From contig NZ_VOGO01000006.1 of NCBI RefSeq assembly GCF_007923355.1, forward strand, positions 1 through 64,000: a DNA stretch of 64,000 nt, given 5' to 3'. Source of the DNA: Falsiphaeobacter marinintestinus. GTDB taxonomy: Bacteria > Pseudomonadota > Alphaproteobacteria > Rhodobacterales > Rhodobacteraceae. The notes under the pieces are model-generated. The model was given only the letters and a program-made list of their open reading frames with translations, ran no database searches and was not told the origin of the DNA. The translations under genes and the position numbers were made by a program. This document shows positions 26,916 to 37,252 of this stretch, one piece after another; positions within the stretch are counted from its first letter, which is position 1, and each line of letters opens with the position of its first letter.

Positions 26916-27638
26916 ATGACCAATCCTACCGCAGCTATGTTGGTGATCGGCGATGAAATCCTGTCAGGCCGGACCCGCGATTCGAACATGTACTATCTGG
27001 CCGGTGAACTGACCAAACACGGCGTCGACCTGCGCGAAGTGCGCGTGGTCAGCGATGATCCGGACGCGATAACCGGCGCGGTTCAGGCGTTGTCGGCGGC
27101 CTATGATCACGTGTTCACCAGTGGTGGGATCGGGCCGACCCATGATGATATAACGGCCGATTGCATCGCGGCCGCCTTTGGCGCGTCGATTGATGTCCGC
27201 GATGATGCGCGGGCGTTGCTGGAGGCCCATTATGCGCGGACCGGGGTTGAACTGAACGAGGCGCGGTTGCGGATGGCGCGGATTCCGGATGGGGCGACGC
27301 TGATCGACAATCCGGTATCGACCGCGCCGGGATTTACGCTTGAGAACGTCAATGTGATGGCCGGGGTTCCGGCGGTGTTCGAGGCCATGGTGGCCAGCGT
27401 TCTGCCGACGATCACCGGGGGCGCGCCGCTGTTGTCGCAATCCTTGCGGATCGAGCGGGGCGAAGGCGAGATCGCGGCGACGCTGAACGCGTTGGCGGCT
27501 GATTTCAGTGATTTGTCGATTGGATGCTATCCGTTTCAGAAGAATGGGGTGTTCGGGGCAAGCGTGGTTGTGCGCGGGTCTGACGGGGCGCGTATCGACG
27601 CGGCCATGACCCGGCTGGCCGGGGAGCTTGGCCTTTGA
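26916..27638 (+). CDS. Molybdopterin-binding (CinA N-terminal/MoaB-like) domain protein
   Basis: A 240-residue single-domain protein with the MoCF_biosynth fold: VIGDEILSGRTRDSN at the N-terminus, FTSGGIGPTHDDIT near residue 70, and the later MAGVPAVFEAM. It corresponds to the N-terminal half of CinA, without the C-terminal pyridine-nucleotide amidase domain. The exact ligand is unknown. It begins a five-gene plus-strand cluster, with its TGA overlapping the TTG of the GNAT gene. Confidence 0.9.
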   Translation: MTNPTAAMLVIGDEILSGRTRDSNMYYLAGELTKHGVDLREVRVVSDDPDAITGAVQALSAAYDHVFTSGGIGPTHDDITADCIAAAFGASIDVRDDARALLEAHYARTGVELNEARLRMARIPDGATLIDNPVSTAPGFTLENVNVMAGVPAVFEAMVASVLPTITGGAPLLSQSLRIERGEGEIAATLNALAADFSDLSIGCYPFQKNGVFGASVVVRGSDGARIDAAMTRLAGELGL

Positions 27639-28369
27639 GCACGCATCCGTCGATTGCCGAGATTGTTGACGGGACGTGGCCTGCTGCGGAGTATCGGCAG
27701 GTTGGCCCGTGGACCCTGCGCCGGGGTGACGGGGGCGGCAGCCGGGTGTCGGCGGCAACTGTGAACGGTGCCTTTGACGATAGCGATATCGATGCAGCCG
27801 AGGCCGCGATGCGCGATATGGGGCAGCGCCCGTTGTTCATGATCCGGCCCGAGGATGCGGCGCTGGATGCCGCACTGGCAGCGCGCGGGTATGAGGCGTT
27901 CGATGCGGTCAATATCTATGAATGCGGCCTGGATCAGCTGACTGACCTCCCGATCCCGCGCGTGACGGTTCTGGTGGTTTGGGAACCGTTGGCGATCATG
28001 TGCGAGGCTTGGGCCAGCGGTGGCATCGGTCCGGAACGGCTGGCTGTCATGCAGCGCGCCAAGGGGCCGAAAACCGGGCTGCTGGGGCGCTATAACGACA
28101 AACCCGGCGGGGTCGGGTTTGTGGCCATCCAAGGCGACGCCGCGATGGTGCATGCGCTTGAAATCCTGCCGCATCAGCGCGGGATGGGGTTGGGCAAGTG
28201 GATGATGCGTGGTGCGGCCATTTGGGCGCGCGATCACGGCGCCACCCGTATGACCGTATTGTGCACGCAAGCGAATGACGCGGCGAACGGCTTGTATTCC
28301 TCGCTCGGAATGCGTGTTGTGGGGCAGTATCATTATCGACGCACGCCGAATGAGGAGATACCGACGTGA
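27635..28369 (+). CDS. GNAT family N-acetyltransferase
   Basis: A 244-residue protein with a GNAT domain in its C-terminal half. The acetyl-CoA loop appears as ILPHQRGMGLGKWMMRGAA around residues 174-192, followed by VLCTQANDAANGLYSSLGM. The N-terminal 110 residues are less conserved. The TTG start overlaps the previous stop and has GGGGAG upstream. The substrate is unknown. Confidence 0.85.
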   Translation: MSTHPSIAEIVDGTWPAAEYRQVGPWTLRRGDGGGSRVSAATVNGAFDDSDIDAAEAAMRDMGQRPLFMIRPEDAALDAALAARGYEAFDAVNIYECGLDQLTDLPIPRVTVLVVWEPLAIMCEAWASGGIGPERLAVMQRAKGPKTGLLGRYNDKPGGVGFVAIQGDAAMVHALEILPHQRGMGLGKWMMRGAAIWARDHGATRMTVLCTQANDAANGLYSSLGMRVVGQYHYRRTPNEEIPT

Positions 28370-28938
28370 CTGACACCAGACCCGTGACCGCGCTTGATTT
28401 GCCGATGGTCGACCCGTTGCCCGAAGCTACGCAGAAGTATTTTGACATTTGCGTCGACAAGCTGGGCATGGTGCCGAACGTGCTGAAGGCGAACGCGTTT
28501 GATATCGACAAGCTGAACACGTTTACGGCCATGTATAACGATCTGATGCTGGGGCAGAGCGGGCTGAGCAAGCTGGAGCGCGAGATGATTGCCGTGGTCG
28601 TGTCATCGATCAACAAATGCTTCTATTGCCTTGTGGCGCATGGCGCAGCGGTGCGGCAATTGTCGGGCGATCCGATGCTGGGCGAGATGATGGTGATGAA
28701 CTATCGCGTTGCCGATCTGGATGCGCGGCAGCGCGCAATGCTGGATTTCGCGGCGCATATGACCACCTCCAGCGCGTCGATCGAAGAAGAGCACCGGCAG
28801 GGCCTGCGCGATGTCGGATTCAGTGATCGCGATATCTGGGACATCGCCAATGTCGCGGCGTTTTACAACATGACCAACCGGATCTCGAGCGCGACGGCGA
28901 TGTGGCCGAACGAAGAGTATCACGCCCAACACAGATGA
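28366..28938 (+). CDS. Peroxidase-related (carboxymuconolactone decarboxylase/AhpD-like) protein
   Basis: A 190-residue protein of the uncharacterised peroxidase-related CMD family. It carries the AhpD-type redox motif SSINKCFYCLVAHG, giving CxxC and a nearby His around residues 84-92. Proteins of this fold reduce peroxides or act as thiol oxidoreductases; the substrate here is not known. A GTG start overlaps the preceding stop and is preceded by GAGGAG. Its stop overlaps the OmpA gene ATG. Confidence 0.88.
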   Translation: MTDTRPVTALDLPMVDPLPEATQKYFDICVDKLGMVPNVLKANAFDIDKLNTFTAMYNDLMLGQSGLSKLEREMIAVVVSSINKCFYCLVAHGAAVRQLSGDPMLGEMMVMNYRVADLDARQRAMLDFAAHMTTSSASIEEEHRQGLRDVGFSDRDIWDIANVAAFYNMTNRISSATAMWPNEEYHAQHR

Positions 28939-29849
28939 TCAGAACTGCCGTCGTCACCTTTTTGTTTCTGGCCGTGGCCCCGGCTCTTGCCGCGCTGGAG
29001 CTGCCGGTGACCGCGCGTGAGCAAGCCGAACGCATCAGCCCGCTGGACAGTTATGCGCTGCCCATCGGCCCGTTTGCGGATGGGGCGATTCCTGCCGAAT
29101 TGATCGAAGGGCGGATCGAGCGGCGCAGCTGGCGGATTGATGGCGGATCATCGACGACGTTGCAGATGCTGGCCCCCTTGCGCGCGCAGATAGCGGCGCA
29201 AGGGTATGAGACCATTTTTGAATGCGCGGACAAGGCGTGTGGCGGGTTTGATTTCCGCTTTGGAACCGAGGTTTTGCCCGGCCCGCACATGTATGTGGAT
29301 CTTGGGGATTTCCGGTTTCTGTCGGCGCGACGTGCACCGGGTGACGTTCAAAGCCTTTTGATCAGCCGCACGGCAGCGTCGGTTTATGTGCAGCAGATCA
29401 TCGCGACCGAGGTGACGCAAGAACAGGGTATTCCGGTTGTCCTCCCGACCGAGACGCCTGTTGCGCCACTTGCAGAGGATCTGGTTTCGCGGCTGATGGC
29501 GCAAGGCCATGTTGTTTTAAGCGACTTGGAGTTCAGGACAGGGGCCAACGAACTGGGCGACGGCCCGTTTGCGTCGCTTGAGGCGCTGTCCGGCTTTATC
29601 GATACCCACGATGATTATCGCCTTGTCTTTGTCGGCCACACGGACAGCGTTGGTCGCCTGTCTGCGAATATCGCCCTGTCCAAATCCCGGGCCGAAGCGG
29701 TTCGGGCGCGGATGCTTCGGGATTTCGATGTCTCGGGTGACCGGATCGAAGCCGAAGGCATGGGGTATCTTGCGCCGATTGCGTCGAACCTGACCAAGGC
29801 GGGACGCGAGGCCAACCGTCGGGTCGAGGTCATCCTGCTGCCGAAATAG
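28935..29849 (+). CDS. OmpA family envelope protein
   Basis: A 304-residue exported protein. A signal peptide (about 1-20, ending PALA before ALELP) precedes an N-terminal domain of unknown type with one CADKAC pair. The C-terminal 110 residues form an OmpA/MotB peptidoglycan-binding domain (LSDLEFRTGANEL, VFVGHTDSVG, NIALSKSRAEAVR, NRRVEVIL). It should sit in the periplasm or outer membrane and contact peptidoglycan. ATGA overlap with the CMD gene indicates the same operon. Confidence 0.9.
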   Translation: MIRTAVVTFLFLAVAPALAALELPVTAREQAERISPLDSYALPIGPFADGAIPAELIEGRIERRSWRIDGGSSTTLQMLAPLRAQIAAQGYETIFECADKACGGFDFRFGTEVLPGPHMYVDLGDFRFLSARRAPGDVQSLLISRTAASVYVQQIIATEVTQEQGIPVVLPTETPVAPLAEDLVSRLMAQGHVVLSDLEFRTGANELGDGPFASLEALSGFIDTHDDYRLVFVGHTDSVGRLSANIALSKSRAEAVRARMLRDFDVSGDRIEAEGMGYLAPIASNLTKAGREANRRVEVILLPK

Positions 29850-29907
29850 CGGAAATTGTGATAGGCTGGGCGGCATTAGGGCTCTGGTTTTCACGAGGAT
29901 ATTTCAC

Positions 29908-31086
29908 ATGCAGATCGACGAGGAAGAGTTGCGCCGTTTCGAAGATGATCTGGCCGACCGGCTGGAAAACACGGTCCGCAAACGAGTCGTTACCTATTTT
30001 GCCGCCATGGGCGTGTTCGTGTCCGGGGTTCTGGGTTTCTTTGGCTATAACGTGATCCAATCGGCCAAGGTCGCCGCCGAGCTGCGGGGCGATGAACTGG
30101 TTCGGGACGTGAACCTGAAGGTCACAAACGATGTGGCCGCCCTGCGCGACAATGCACAGACAGAAGTCGATCAGTTTCTGAGGTTTTGGCAGGAGCGGGT
30201 GGATACCACTTTGCAACAAATGCAGACCGCAACGGGAGAGGCCAACGTCGCCGCGCAAAAGACGTTTTCTCGGTTGGAAATTCTGGACGACCATCTGGAG
30301 CGGCGCGAGGAAAAGCTGCTGGATGCCGAGACTGAGGCGCAACGCCGCTCGGCACAGTTGACGCAGATGGAAAAGGACGTGGACCTGACCCGGACCGAGG
30401 TCGCCAACGACGTGACCCACCTTCGTGCCAGTCTGGACGGGATCAAGACCGAAATCTCGACAGCTCAGGAAGAGCTGATCAAAGAGATTCAGGCCCAGTC
30501 GGATGCGTTGCGGTCGCGCAATACGGACCAGGCGCAGGCCAGCCAGGAAGGGTTGAGCACGCTTGCAACGGGGTTGGACAGCCTGGCCGAGCAGGTTGAA
30601 CAGCTGAGCGCGCAACTGGTGGTGTTGCAGCAACGCATAACGGATGGCACCGGCCCGCAGGGTGGTGTGGACGAAGCCGCGATTGATGAGGTGCGTGGGT
30701 TCGCCCAGTCACAACAGATCGCGCCGCCGCCAGAAATGATGGTCGAACCCGTGGTCGTCGTCGAACAGGAACCGCTGTCGCTGGTCTATGTGCAATTCGC
30801 CGGCGTGGGCCGGTCGATTATCGAGGGCATCTCGGACGAATTGCGGCTGTTCGGGTATGAGGTGCCGCGCGAGGAACGGCTGTCATCTTCCGCAAATCTG
30901 CAGGAGGTCCGGTATTTCTGGAAAGAGGACCGGGCGGCCGCGCGGGCGCTGGCGGCCGAGGTCAATCAAATCCTGATGGATCAGGGGTATGTGAACCGAG
31001 TCGGTGTTGAGGATTTGACCGGCTGGTCGAAGGGGCCGAAACCGGCGCAAAACACGCTGGAGCTGTGGCTGGAACCCAAGCGCTAA
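29908..31086 (+). CDS. Membrane-anchored coiled-coil protein, unknown function
   Basis: A 392-residue protein I cannot assign to a family. A charged N-terminus (about 1-28) is followed by a single membrane segment at about 29-50. A long coiled coil spans about 65-245 (heptads such as LERREEKLLDAETEAQ). A Val/Pro/Glu linker near 260-280 leads into a compact C-terminal domain from about 285 (LVYVQFAGVGRSIIEGISDEL ... EVRYFWKEDRAAARALA). That last domain resembles a small alpha/beta domain of the LytR_C or SPOR kind only in outline. It follows the OmpA gene by 58 bases, suggesting an envelope-spanning assembly. Confidence 0.8.
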   Translation: MQIDEEELRRFEDDLADRLENTVRKRVVTYFAAMGVFVSGVLGFFGYNVIQSAKVAAELRGDELVRDVNLKVTNDVAALRDNAQTEVDQFLRFWQERVDTTLQQMQTATGEANVAAQKTFSRLEILDDHLERREEKLLDAETEAQRRSAQLTQMEKDVDLTRTEVANDVTHLRASLDGIKTEISTAQEELIKEIQAQSDALRSRNTDQAQASQEGLSTLATGLDSLAEQVEQLSAQLVVLQQRITDGTGPQGGVDEAAIDEVRGFAQSQQIAPPPEMMVEPVVVVEQEPLSLVYVQFAGVGRSIIEGISDELRLFGYEVPREERLSSSANLQEVRYFWKEDRAAARALAAEVNQILMDQGYVNRVGVEDLTGWSKGPKPAQNTLELWLEPKR

Positions 31087-31119
31087 AAAGAAACCCCCGA
31101 AGCCAAGCGGCGCCGGGGG
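31085..31119 (-). terminator. Intrinsic terminator of the LysR gene
   Basis: On the minus strand CCCCCG, an inner GCC-GCTT-GGC stem and CGGGGG form a branched or bulged hairpin followed by TTTCTTTTT. It sits 37 bases after the LysR stop codon and abuts the convergent coiled-coil gene. Confidence 0.8.
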
Positions 31120-31155
31120 CAGGTTGGGTTGCCAAGGGAAGCAACATGAAAAGAG

Positions 31156-32061
31156 TTACCAGTTGGTCGGGCCTTTGTCGGCGAATTGATGCGCCAGGAA
31201 ATCGATAAAGGCGCGGACCTTGGGCTGGGTGAAACGGCCCGGCGGGTAGACGGCATAGATGCCTTGGGTTTCCATCGGAAGCGACGGCATGGCGTCTTCG
31301 ATCAGGCCTTCGTCAAGGGCATCTGAATAGAGATAGCTGGGCAGATAGGCGATGCCGAGGCCCGAAATCGCGGCGTTCAGCAAGGATTGGCCGTCGTTGA
31401 CACTCAGCCAGCCAGCGGTGCGCACCTGACGCTTTTCGCCGGATGGCGCGGTCAGTTTCCAGACATTGCCGCTGGACTGGTTCGAATAATGCAGCAACTT
31501 GTGCTCGTTCAGATCGTCGATCTTTTGCGGGCGGCCATAACGCTCGAAATACTCGGGCGAGGCGATCATGCGCTTGGTGGTTTCGGTCAGTTTGCGGGCA
31601 CGCAGGGTGCTGTCTTCCAGCTCTCCGATTCGGATCGCCATATCGAACCCTTCCGAAATCAGTTCGACGTAGCGATTGTTCAGAACCATGTTCACGGTGA
31701 TCTCGGGGAAGTCGGACAGGAATTCGGACAGAACCGGGGACAGGTGATTGACGCCGAAGTCGGTCGCAACCGAGATCCGCAGAAGGCCGGATGGCGCGGA
31801 TTGCATGGATGTGACCAGCGCGTCGGCTTCGCCAGCATCGTTCAACACGCGGCGGGCGCGGTCATAATAGGCAAGGCCAATCTCGGTCGGGCTGACACGA
31901 CGGGTCGTGCGGTTCAGCAGGCGGGCACCAAGGCGCGCTTCCAGGCTTGAGACGTGTTTGGACACAGCCGATTTGGAGATCCCCATCTTTTTGGCCGCAT
32001 CGGTGAATCCTCCTTGATCCACGACATTGGCGAAGGCTTCCATTTCGGTGAGACGGTCCAT
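31156..32061 (-). CDS. LysR family transcriptional regulator (CrgA-like)
   Basis: A 301-residue regulator. The N-terminal helix-turn-helix (about 3-62, MEAFANVVDQGGFTDAAKKMG ... SKSAVSKHVSSLE) is followed by a type 2 periplasmic-binding effector domain from about 90. Features such as NRTTRRVSPTEIG and ASPEYFERYGRP are typical of the CrgA subgroup that controls quinone or aromatic stress genes. No obvious divergent target is present: 281 bases upstream (32062-32342) hold no gene or clear signal. Confidence 0.92.
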   Translation of the reverse strand: MDRLTEMEAFANVVDQGGFTDAAKKMGISKSAVSKHVSSLEARLGARLLNRTTRRVSPTEIGLAYYDRARRVLNDAGEADALVTSMQSAPSGLLRISVATDFGVNHLSPVLSEFLSDFPEITVNMVLNNRYVELISEGFDMAIRIGELEDSTLRARKLTETTKRMIASPEYFERYGRPQKIDDLNEHKLLHYSNQSSGNVWKLTAPSGEKRQVRTAGWLSVNDGQSLLNAAISGLGIAYLPSYLYSDALDEGLIEDAMPSLPMETQGIYAVYPPGRFTQPKVRAFIDFLAHQFADKGPTNW

Positions 32062-32342
32062 TTAATTTTCCTCGGCTTCTCGTGTTCCGATGACCTGTAT
32101 CGCTTCAGATCTGGGCAAGAACGGGGCAGTCTTGGGATAATATCAGGGTTTTGATGTGGATCGTTGAGCGCGCGGAAACGTAGAAACAGTCGTTTCCAGT
32201 GTGTTGAGACGGGATTGCGCGGCCTGCGCCCAACAGGAGGAGATCACCGTTAGGGGATCGACGACTGGCGGGAGCGTTTCGGGTCTAGTTGCTGGGTGGT
32301 GTCGGCGGTTTGGTCCGTGTTGCTGACGGCGTTTGGCGCGGT

Positions 32343-33044
32343 TCAGACGCTTTGGCTTGCGCGATCGGGCATGAACAGCGTGTCGAACCGGGCTGCGCCT
32401 TGGGTGGTCAAGGTGATCACGCGGCCCTCGCTTGCGCGGGACATCCAGCCAAGGTGCTCCATACGGGTCAGCATGGCGCGGCCGAGTGTTCCGGCGAGGT
32501 GATATTGTCGCGCGCTCCAGTCCAGGCATTCGCGGCACATCGGGGCGCGGCTTTTTTCGAGTTCGGCCAGATCTATGCCAAGATCAGTGACGAACCGGGT
32601 GCCGGTGTCGGTCAGGGTGACCGCGTCGCCGTCCAGGGCCAGGTGCCCGCATGCGCGCATGGCGCGAAACATCTGGACGCCGCGTTCACCGGCGAGGTGA
32701 TTGTAGCACACCCTTGCGTGGCGCAGTTCGGGGTCTTTCGGACCGGTCCGCACCCGCAGGTGACCGCGCCCTGCCGCGAGACCCATGAGGCCTTCCAGCG
32801 CCTGGGCAACGTCATCGCCGGAGAGCGACACATATCTGTGCCGGCCTTGCTTGAGTACCGTGGTAAGCCCGCCCTCTTCCAGTTTGCGCAAATGGGAGCT
32901 GACCGTTTGCGGGCTGACGCCGGCTTCGGTGGCCAGTTCGCTTGCCGTCAGCGCCTTGCCGGACATGAGAGCCGTCAGGATGTTGGCACGGGCCGGGTCG
33001 CCAATCAGGGCGGCGAGTCGGGCGATGTCGGGTCCGTCTTTCAT
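32343..33044 (-). CDS. ArsR family winged-helix regulator
   Basis: A 233-residue regulator, longer than typical ArsR proteins (about 100 residues). The N-terminal winged helix (about 4-75) contains LTASELATEAGVSPQTVSSHLRKLEEGG. The C-terminal 150 residues form an extra domain with cysteines in MCRECLDW and VCYNHLAGE, a possible sensor. It diverges from a NIPSNAP-ABM gene pair, and a perfect inverted repeat lies just upstream of its start. Confidence 0.88.
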   Translation of the reverse strand: MKDGPDIARLAALIGDPARANILTALMSGKALTASELATEAGVSPQTVSSHLRKLEEGGLTTVLKQGRHRYVSLSGDDVAQALEGLMGLAAGRGHLRVRTGPKDPELRHARVCYNHLAGERGVQMFRAMRACGHLALDGDAVTLTDTGTRFVTDLGIDLAELEKSRAPMCRECLDWSARQYHLAGTLGRAMLTRMEHLGWMSRASEGRVITLTTQGAARFDTLFMPDRASQSV

Positions 33045-33046
33045 AG

Positions 33047-33062
33047 TTCGATCATAATCGAA
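33047..33062. promoter_or_regulatory. Inverted-repeat operator at the ArsR gene start
   Basis: TTCGAT-CATA-ATCGAA is a perfect 6-bp dyad two bases upstream of the ArsR ATG and about 60 bases upstream of the NIPSNAP start. Its position suits autorepression together with control of the divergent pair. Confidence 0.6.
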
Positions 33063-33120
33063 GCATGGACGTTTAGGAAGCTGCTAAACCTGGGGAGAGA
33101 TCAAAAAAAGGAACCTCCAC

Positions 33121-33444
33121 ATGCTCACCTGTATCATTCGATACCAGATCGATCCCACGAAAAAGGCCGAATTTCAGCAATATGCGCGCAACTGGGGGCA
33201 GGCGATCCCGCGCTGCGGGGCCGATCTGATCGGCTATTATGCCCCGCACGAAGGATCGTCGACGCTGGCCTATGGGATCTACAATATCCCCAGCCTTGCT
33301 GCCTATGAGGCCTATCGCACGCGGTTGGCGGCTGATCCGTTGGGGCGGGAAAACTATGAGTTTGCCCAGCGGGAAAAGTTCCTGTTGCGTGAAGACCGAA
33401 CCTGGCTGACGCTGGCCTCGGCACCGCAGGGAGGGGACCTATGA
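33121..33444 (+). CDS. NIPSNAP family protein
   Basis: A 107-residue ferredoxin-like (dimeric alpha-beta barrel) protein. It starts MLTCIIRYQIDPTKKAEFQQYAR and has IGYYAPHEGSSTLAYGIYN and FAQREKFLLREDRTWL, typical of bacterial NIPSNAP proteins. Biochemical function is unknown. Its ATG is preceded by AAGGAA. The stop overlaps the ATG of the ABM gene by four bases, so both are made together under the divergent ArsR regulator. Confidence 0.88.
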   Translation: MLTCIIRYQIDPTKKAEFQQYARNWGQAIPRCGADLIGYYAPHEGSSTLAYGIYNIPSLAAYEAYRTRLAADPLGRENYEFAQREKFLLREDRTWLTLASAPQGGDL

Positions 33445-33785
33445 TCGCGATTATTTTCGAAGTTGAACCGGCCGAGGGGCAGATGGATCACTATCTGGAT
33501 GTGGCGGCCGCCATGCGGCCACTGGCCGAGCAGGTGGACGGGTTTCTGGGGGTCGAGCGGTTTCAGAGCCTGACCAACCCCGAGAAACTGTTGTCGTTGT
33601 CGTTTTTTCGCGACGAGGCGGCCGTGACGCAGTGGCGGGCATTGGCCGAGCATCGCGGCGCGCAGGCCAAGGGGCGGGGCGGGATCTTTGCCGGGTACCG
33701 GTTGCGGGTGGCGCAGGTGATCCGGGATTATGGCATGGACGACCGGGCCGCGGCGCCCGCCGACAGCCGCGCTGAGCACGGCTGA
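33441..33785 (+). CDS. Antibiotic biosynthesis monooxygenase (ABM) domain protein
   Basis: A 114-residue small protein with the ABM fold: IAIIFEVEPAEGQMDHYLDVAAAM, GFLGVERFQSLTNPEKLLSLSFFRDEAAVTQW (shown in part), and RVAQVIRDYGM. Such proteins include cofactor-free monooxygenases and haem-degrading enzymes, but many have no known activity. It is translationally coupled to the NIPSNAP gene. Confidence 0.85.
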   Translation: MIAIIFEVEPAEGQMDHYLDVAAAMRPLAEQVDGFLGVERFQSLTNPEKLLSLSFFRDEAAVTQWRALAEHRGAQAKGRGGIFAGYRLRVAQVIRDYGMDDRAAAPADSRAEHG

Positions 33786-33820
33786 CGCCGGGCGCGGTTG
33801 CGCGTGTGATCAAAGGTGGT

Positions 33821-33857
33821 CGCCCCGGGCCAGCGGGAGGGGCCTGAGCCCGGGGCG
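33821..33857. terminator. GC-rich inverted repeat between convergent genes
   Basis: CGCCCCGGGC and GCCCGGGGCG form a perfect 10-bp stem with a 17-base loop, between the convergent ABM gene and the small membrane protein gene. A T-run is lacking on both sides, so it is at best a weak bidirectional terminator. Confidence 0.45.
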
Positions 33858-33859
33858 TG

Positions 33860-34159
33860 TCATTTCCGGATCATGAGACCCGATCCCAGCCACACGCGGC
33901 TGCGGACGGCAATCGCTCCAAGCGACACGACGATATAGAACGATTGGATCAGCGCTGCGGACAGGTTGAAATCTGCCCAGAGGCTGGCCAATACGCAGCT
34001 GGACGCAACAAGGACCATAACGAAATAGAGGGGTCTTGTGCTGGTGAGCCTGCCGAAACTCAGGCTGATAAAGGCCAGCACATAAATCGCGAAGCCAATC
34101 AAGCCCAGCGTCCGGCAGAATACTTCCAGATCAACAGGCGCAAAATCAAATCCAAACAT
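33860..34159 (-). CDS. Small membrane protein, CBU_0592-like
   Basis: A 99-residue protein with three hydrophobic segments (about residues 15-34, 43-61 and 66-84). The pattern LGLIGFAIYVLAF ... FNLSAALIQSFYIVVSLGAI resembles the CBU_0592 family of small integral membrane proteins. Function is unknown. The ribosome site is weak. Confidence 0.72.
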   Translation of the reverse strand: MFGFDFAPVDLEVFCRTLGLIGFAIYVLAFISLSFGRLTSTRPLYFVMVLVASSCVLASLWADFNLSAALIQSFYIVVSLGAIAVRSRVWLGSGLMIRK

Positions 34160-34199
34160 GAAAAAAACCTACGTATTAAAGGACTGCAACCGTCCACAA

Positions 34200-34388
34200 A
34201 CAATATGCATAGACGTTAGGCTGGATGAAAACCGGCGTCAGGTCAGGAAATCCTGACCGGGCATTTGTCTGCCGAAAACGCGCGCGAAAAGCGGCTGGAC
34301 GCCTTGTAAAACAAGGTGGATGAGCGGTTTTGTTCTGGTGTGAGGGGCTGGCAGACGTCGCCTGACATGTGCCGATCAGGCGTTTTTT
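34200..34388 (+). ncRNA. Candidate small RNA ending at tandem terminators
   Basis: This stretch has no open reading frame of note but has hairpins in series. GGTCAGGA-AA-TCCTGACC is at 34241-34258, CCTTGT-AAA-ACAAGG at 34302-34316 and a terminator hairpin at 34359-34388. A second hairpin with a T-rich tail follows at 34395-34436. The 5' end and promoter are not identified, so the start given is approximate. Confidence 0.4.
34359..34388 (+). terminator. Forward intrinsic terminator without an upstream gene
   Basis: CGCCTGA and TCAGGCG form a 7-bp stem with a 10-base loop and TTTTTT directly after it. It points along the plus strand, while both flanking genes are on the minus strand. That implies an unannotated forward transcript. 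Confidence 0.75.
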
Positions 34389-34394
34389 GGAGCT

Positions 34395-34436
34395 GCGAGC
34401 GCCTGTTTGAACGGGTGCTCGCGGCAATTATTTTCG
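34395..34436 (+). terminator. Second forward hairpin with T-rich tail
   Basis: GCGAGCGCC pairs with GGTGCTCGC (9 bp, one G-T) and is followed by GGCAATTATTTTC. It is a weaker copy of the forward terminator just upstream. It could also mark the end of fadH transcripts, though no T-run follows on that strand. Confidence 0.45.
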
Positions 34437-34447
34437 ATGGATGCCCT

Positions 34448-36502
<2,055 letters not shown>

Positions 36503-36654
36503 TTACGATGGTTTGCGTGCGAGTCATCCTGAACGCAGCGTCATTGAAATTGGCGCCTTACGTTAACATGCGTGAAACATCCTGCGTGGCAAGGTGCCCC
36601 TTGTGTCGGACGGGGGCGTTGCTAGACAAGGGCAGTACCGAATGGAGACACCAG

Positions 36655-37149
36655 ATGACCCCGGAAGAGATCGCGAAACTGCCCTATCGTCGTTGTGTCG
36701 GCGTGATGCTGATGAATGCAGACGGCCATGTGTTCGTAGGGCAGCGCAATGACCGCCATGCCGAAGCCTGGCAAATGCCGCAGGGCGGGGTCGACAAGGG
36801 CGAAGACCCGCGCGAAGCAGCGCTGCGTGAGTTGTGGGAAGAAACCGGTGTGACCCGTGATCTGGTCGAGATCGTCGATCAGACTGACGACTGGCTGCCC
36901 TATGATCTTCCGCATGATATCGTGCCGCAGATCTGGAAGGGCAAGTATCGCGGGCAAGAGCAGAAGTGGTATCTGATGCGGTTTCACGGCACCGATGATC
37001 AGGTGGATATTGCGACTGAACATCCCGAATTCACGGTGTGGAAGTGGCAGGAGCCTGTGCATCTGGTCGACCGGATCGTGCCGTTCAAACGAGACGTCTA
37101 CAGGCAAGTGCTGGCGGCGTTCGATAAACACCTGGGGTTTTCGGTATAA
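36655..37149 (+). CDS. rppH: RNA pyrophosphohydrolase RppH
   Basis: Removes pyrophosphate from the 5' end of mRNAs to start decay. The 164-residue product has the complete Nudix box [22 protein letters not shown] (shown in pieces: [22 protein letters not shown]) near residues 41-62. [10 protein letters not shown] precedes it and WYLMRF follows. The ATG at 36655 is chosen for its GGAG site and homology start. Confidence 0.94.
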   Translation: MTPEEIAKLPYRRCVGVMLMNADGHVFVGQRNDRHAEAWQMPQGGVDKGEDPREAALRELWEETGVTRDLVEIVDQTDDWLPYDLPHDIVPQIWKGKYRGQEQKWYLMRFHGTDDQVDIATEHPEFTVWKWQEPVHLVDRIVPFKRDVYRQVLAAFDKHLGFSV

Positions 37150-37252
37150 TTAGGGCTTTGGCTCTTGCTGCACTTAGGGTGTCATTGTTACGTTTAGCGG
37201 ACAGGGTGGGTGTTTTTGACCGCTGCGGGATTCGTTAGAGAAAGAAAATTAC

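Noticed and set aside
32062-32342. 281-bp gap between the LysR and ArsR genes, checked for a small gene
   Set aside because: A GGAGGAG stretch at 32236-32242 is not followed by a suitable start and frame, and minus-strand frames are Arg/Pro-rich shadows.
36541-36600. ACGTTAACATGCGT stretch near the fadH start, considered as a FadR-like operator
   Set aside because: Only partly palindromic, and I could not match it to a regulator consensus with confidence.
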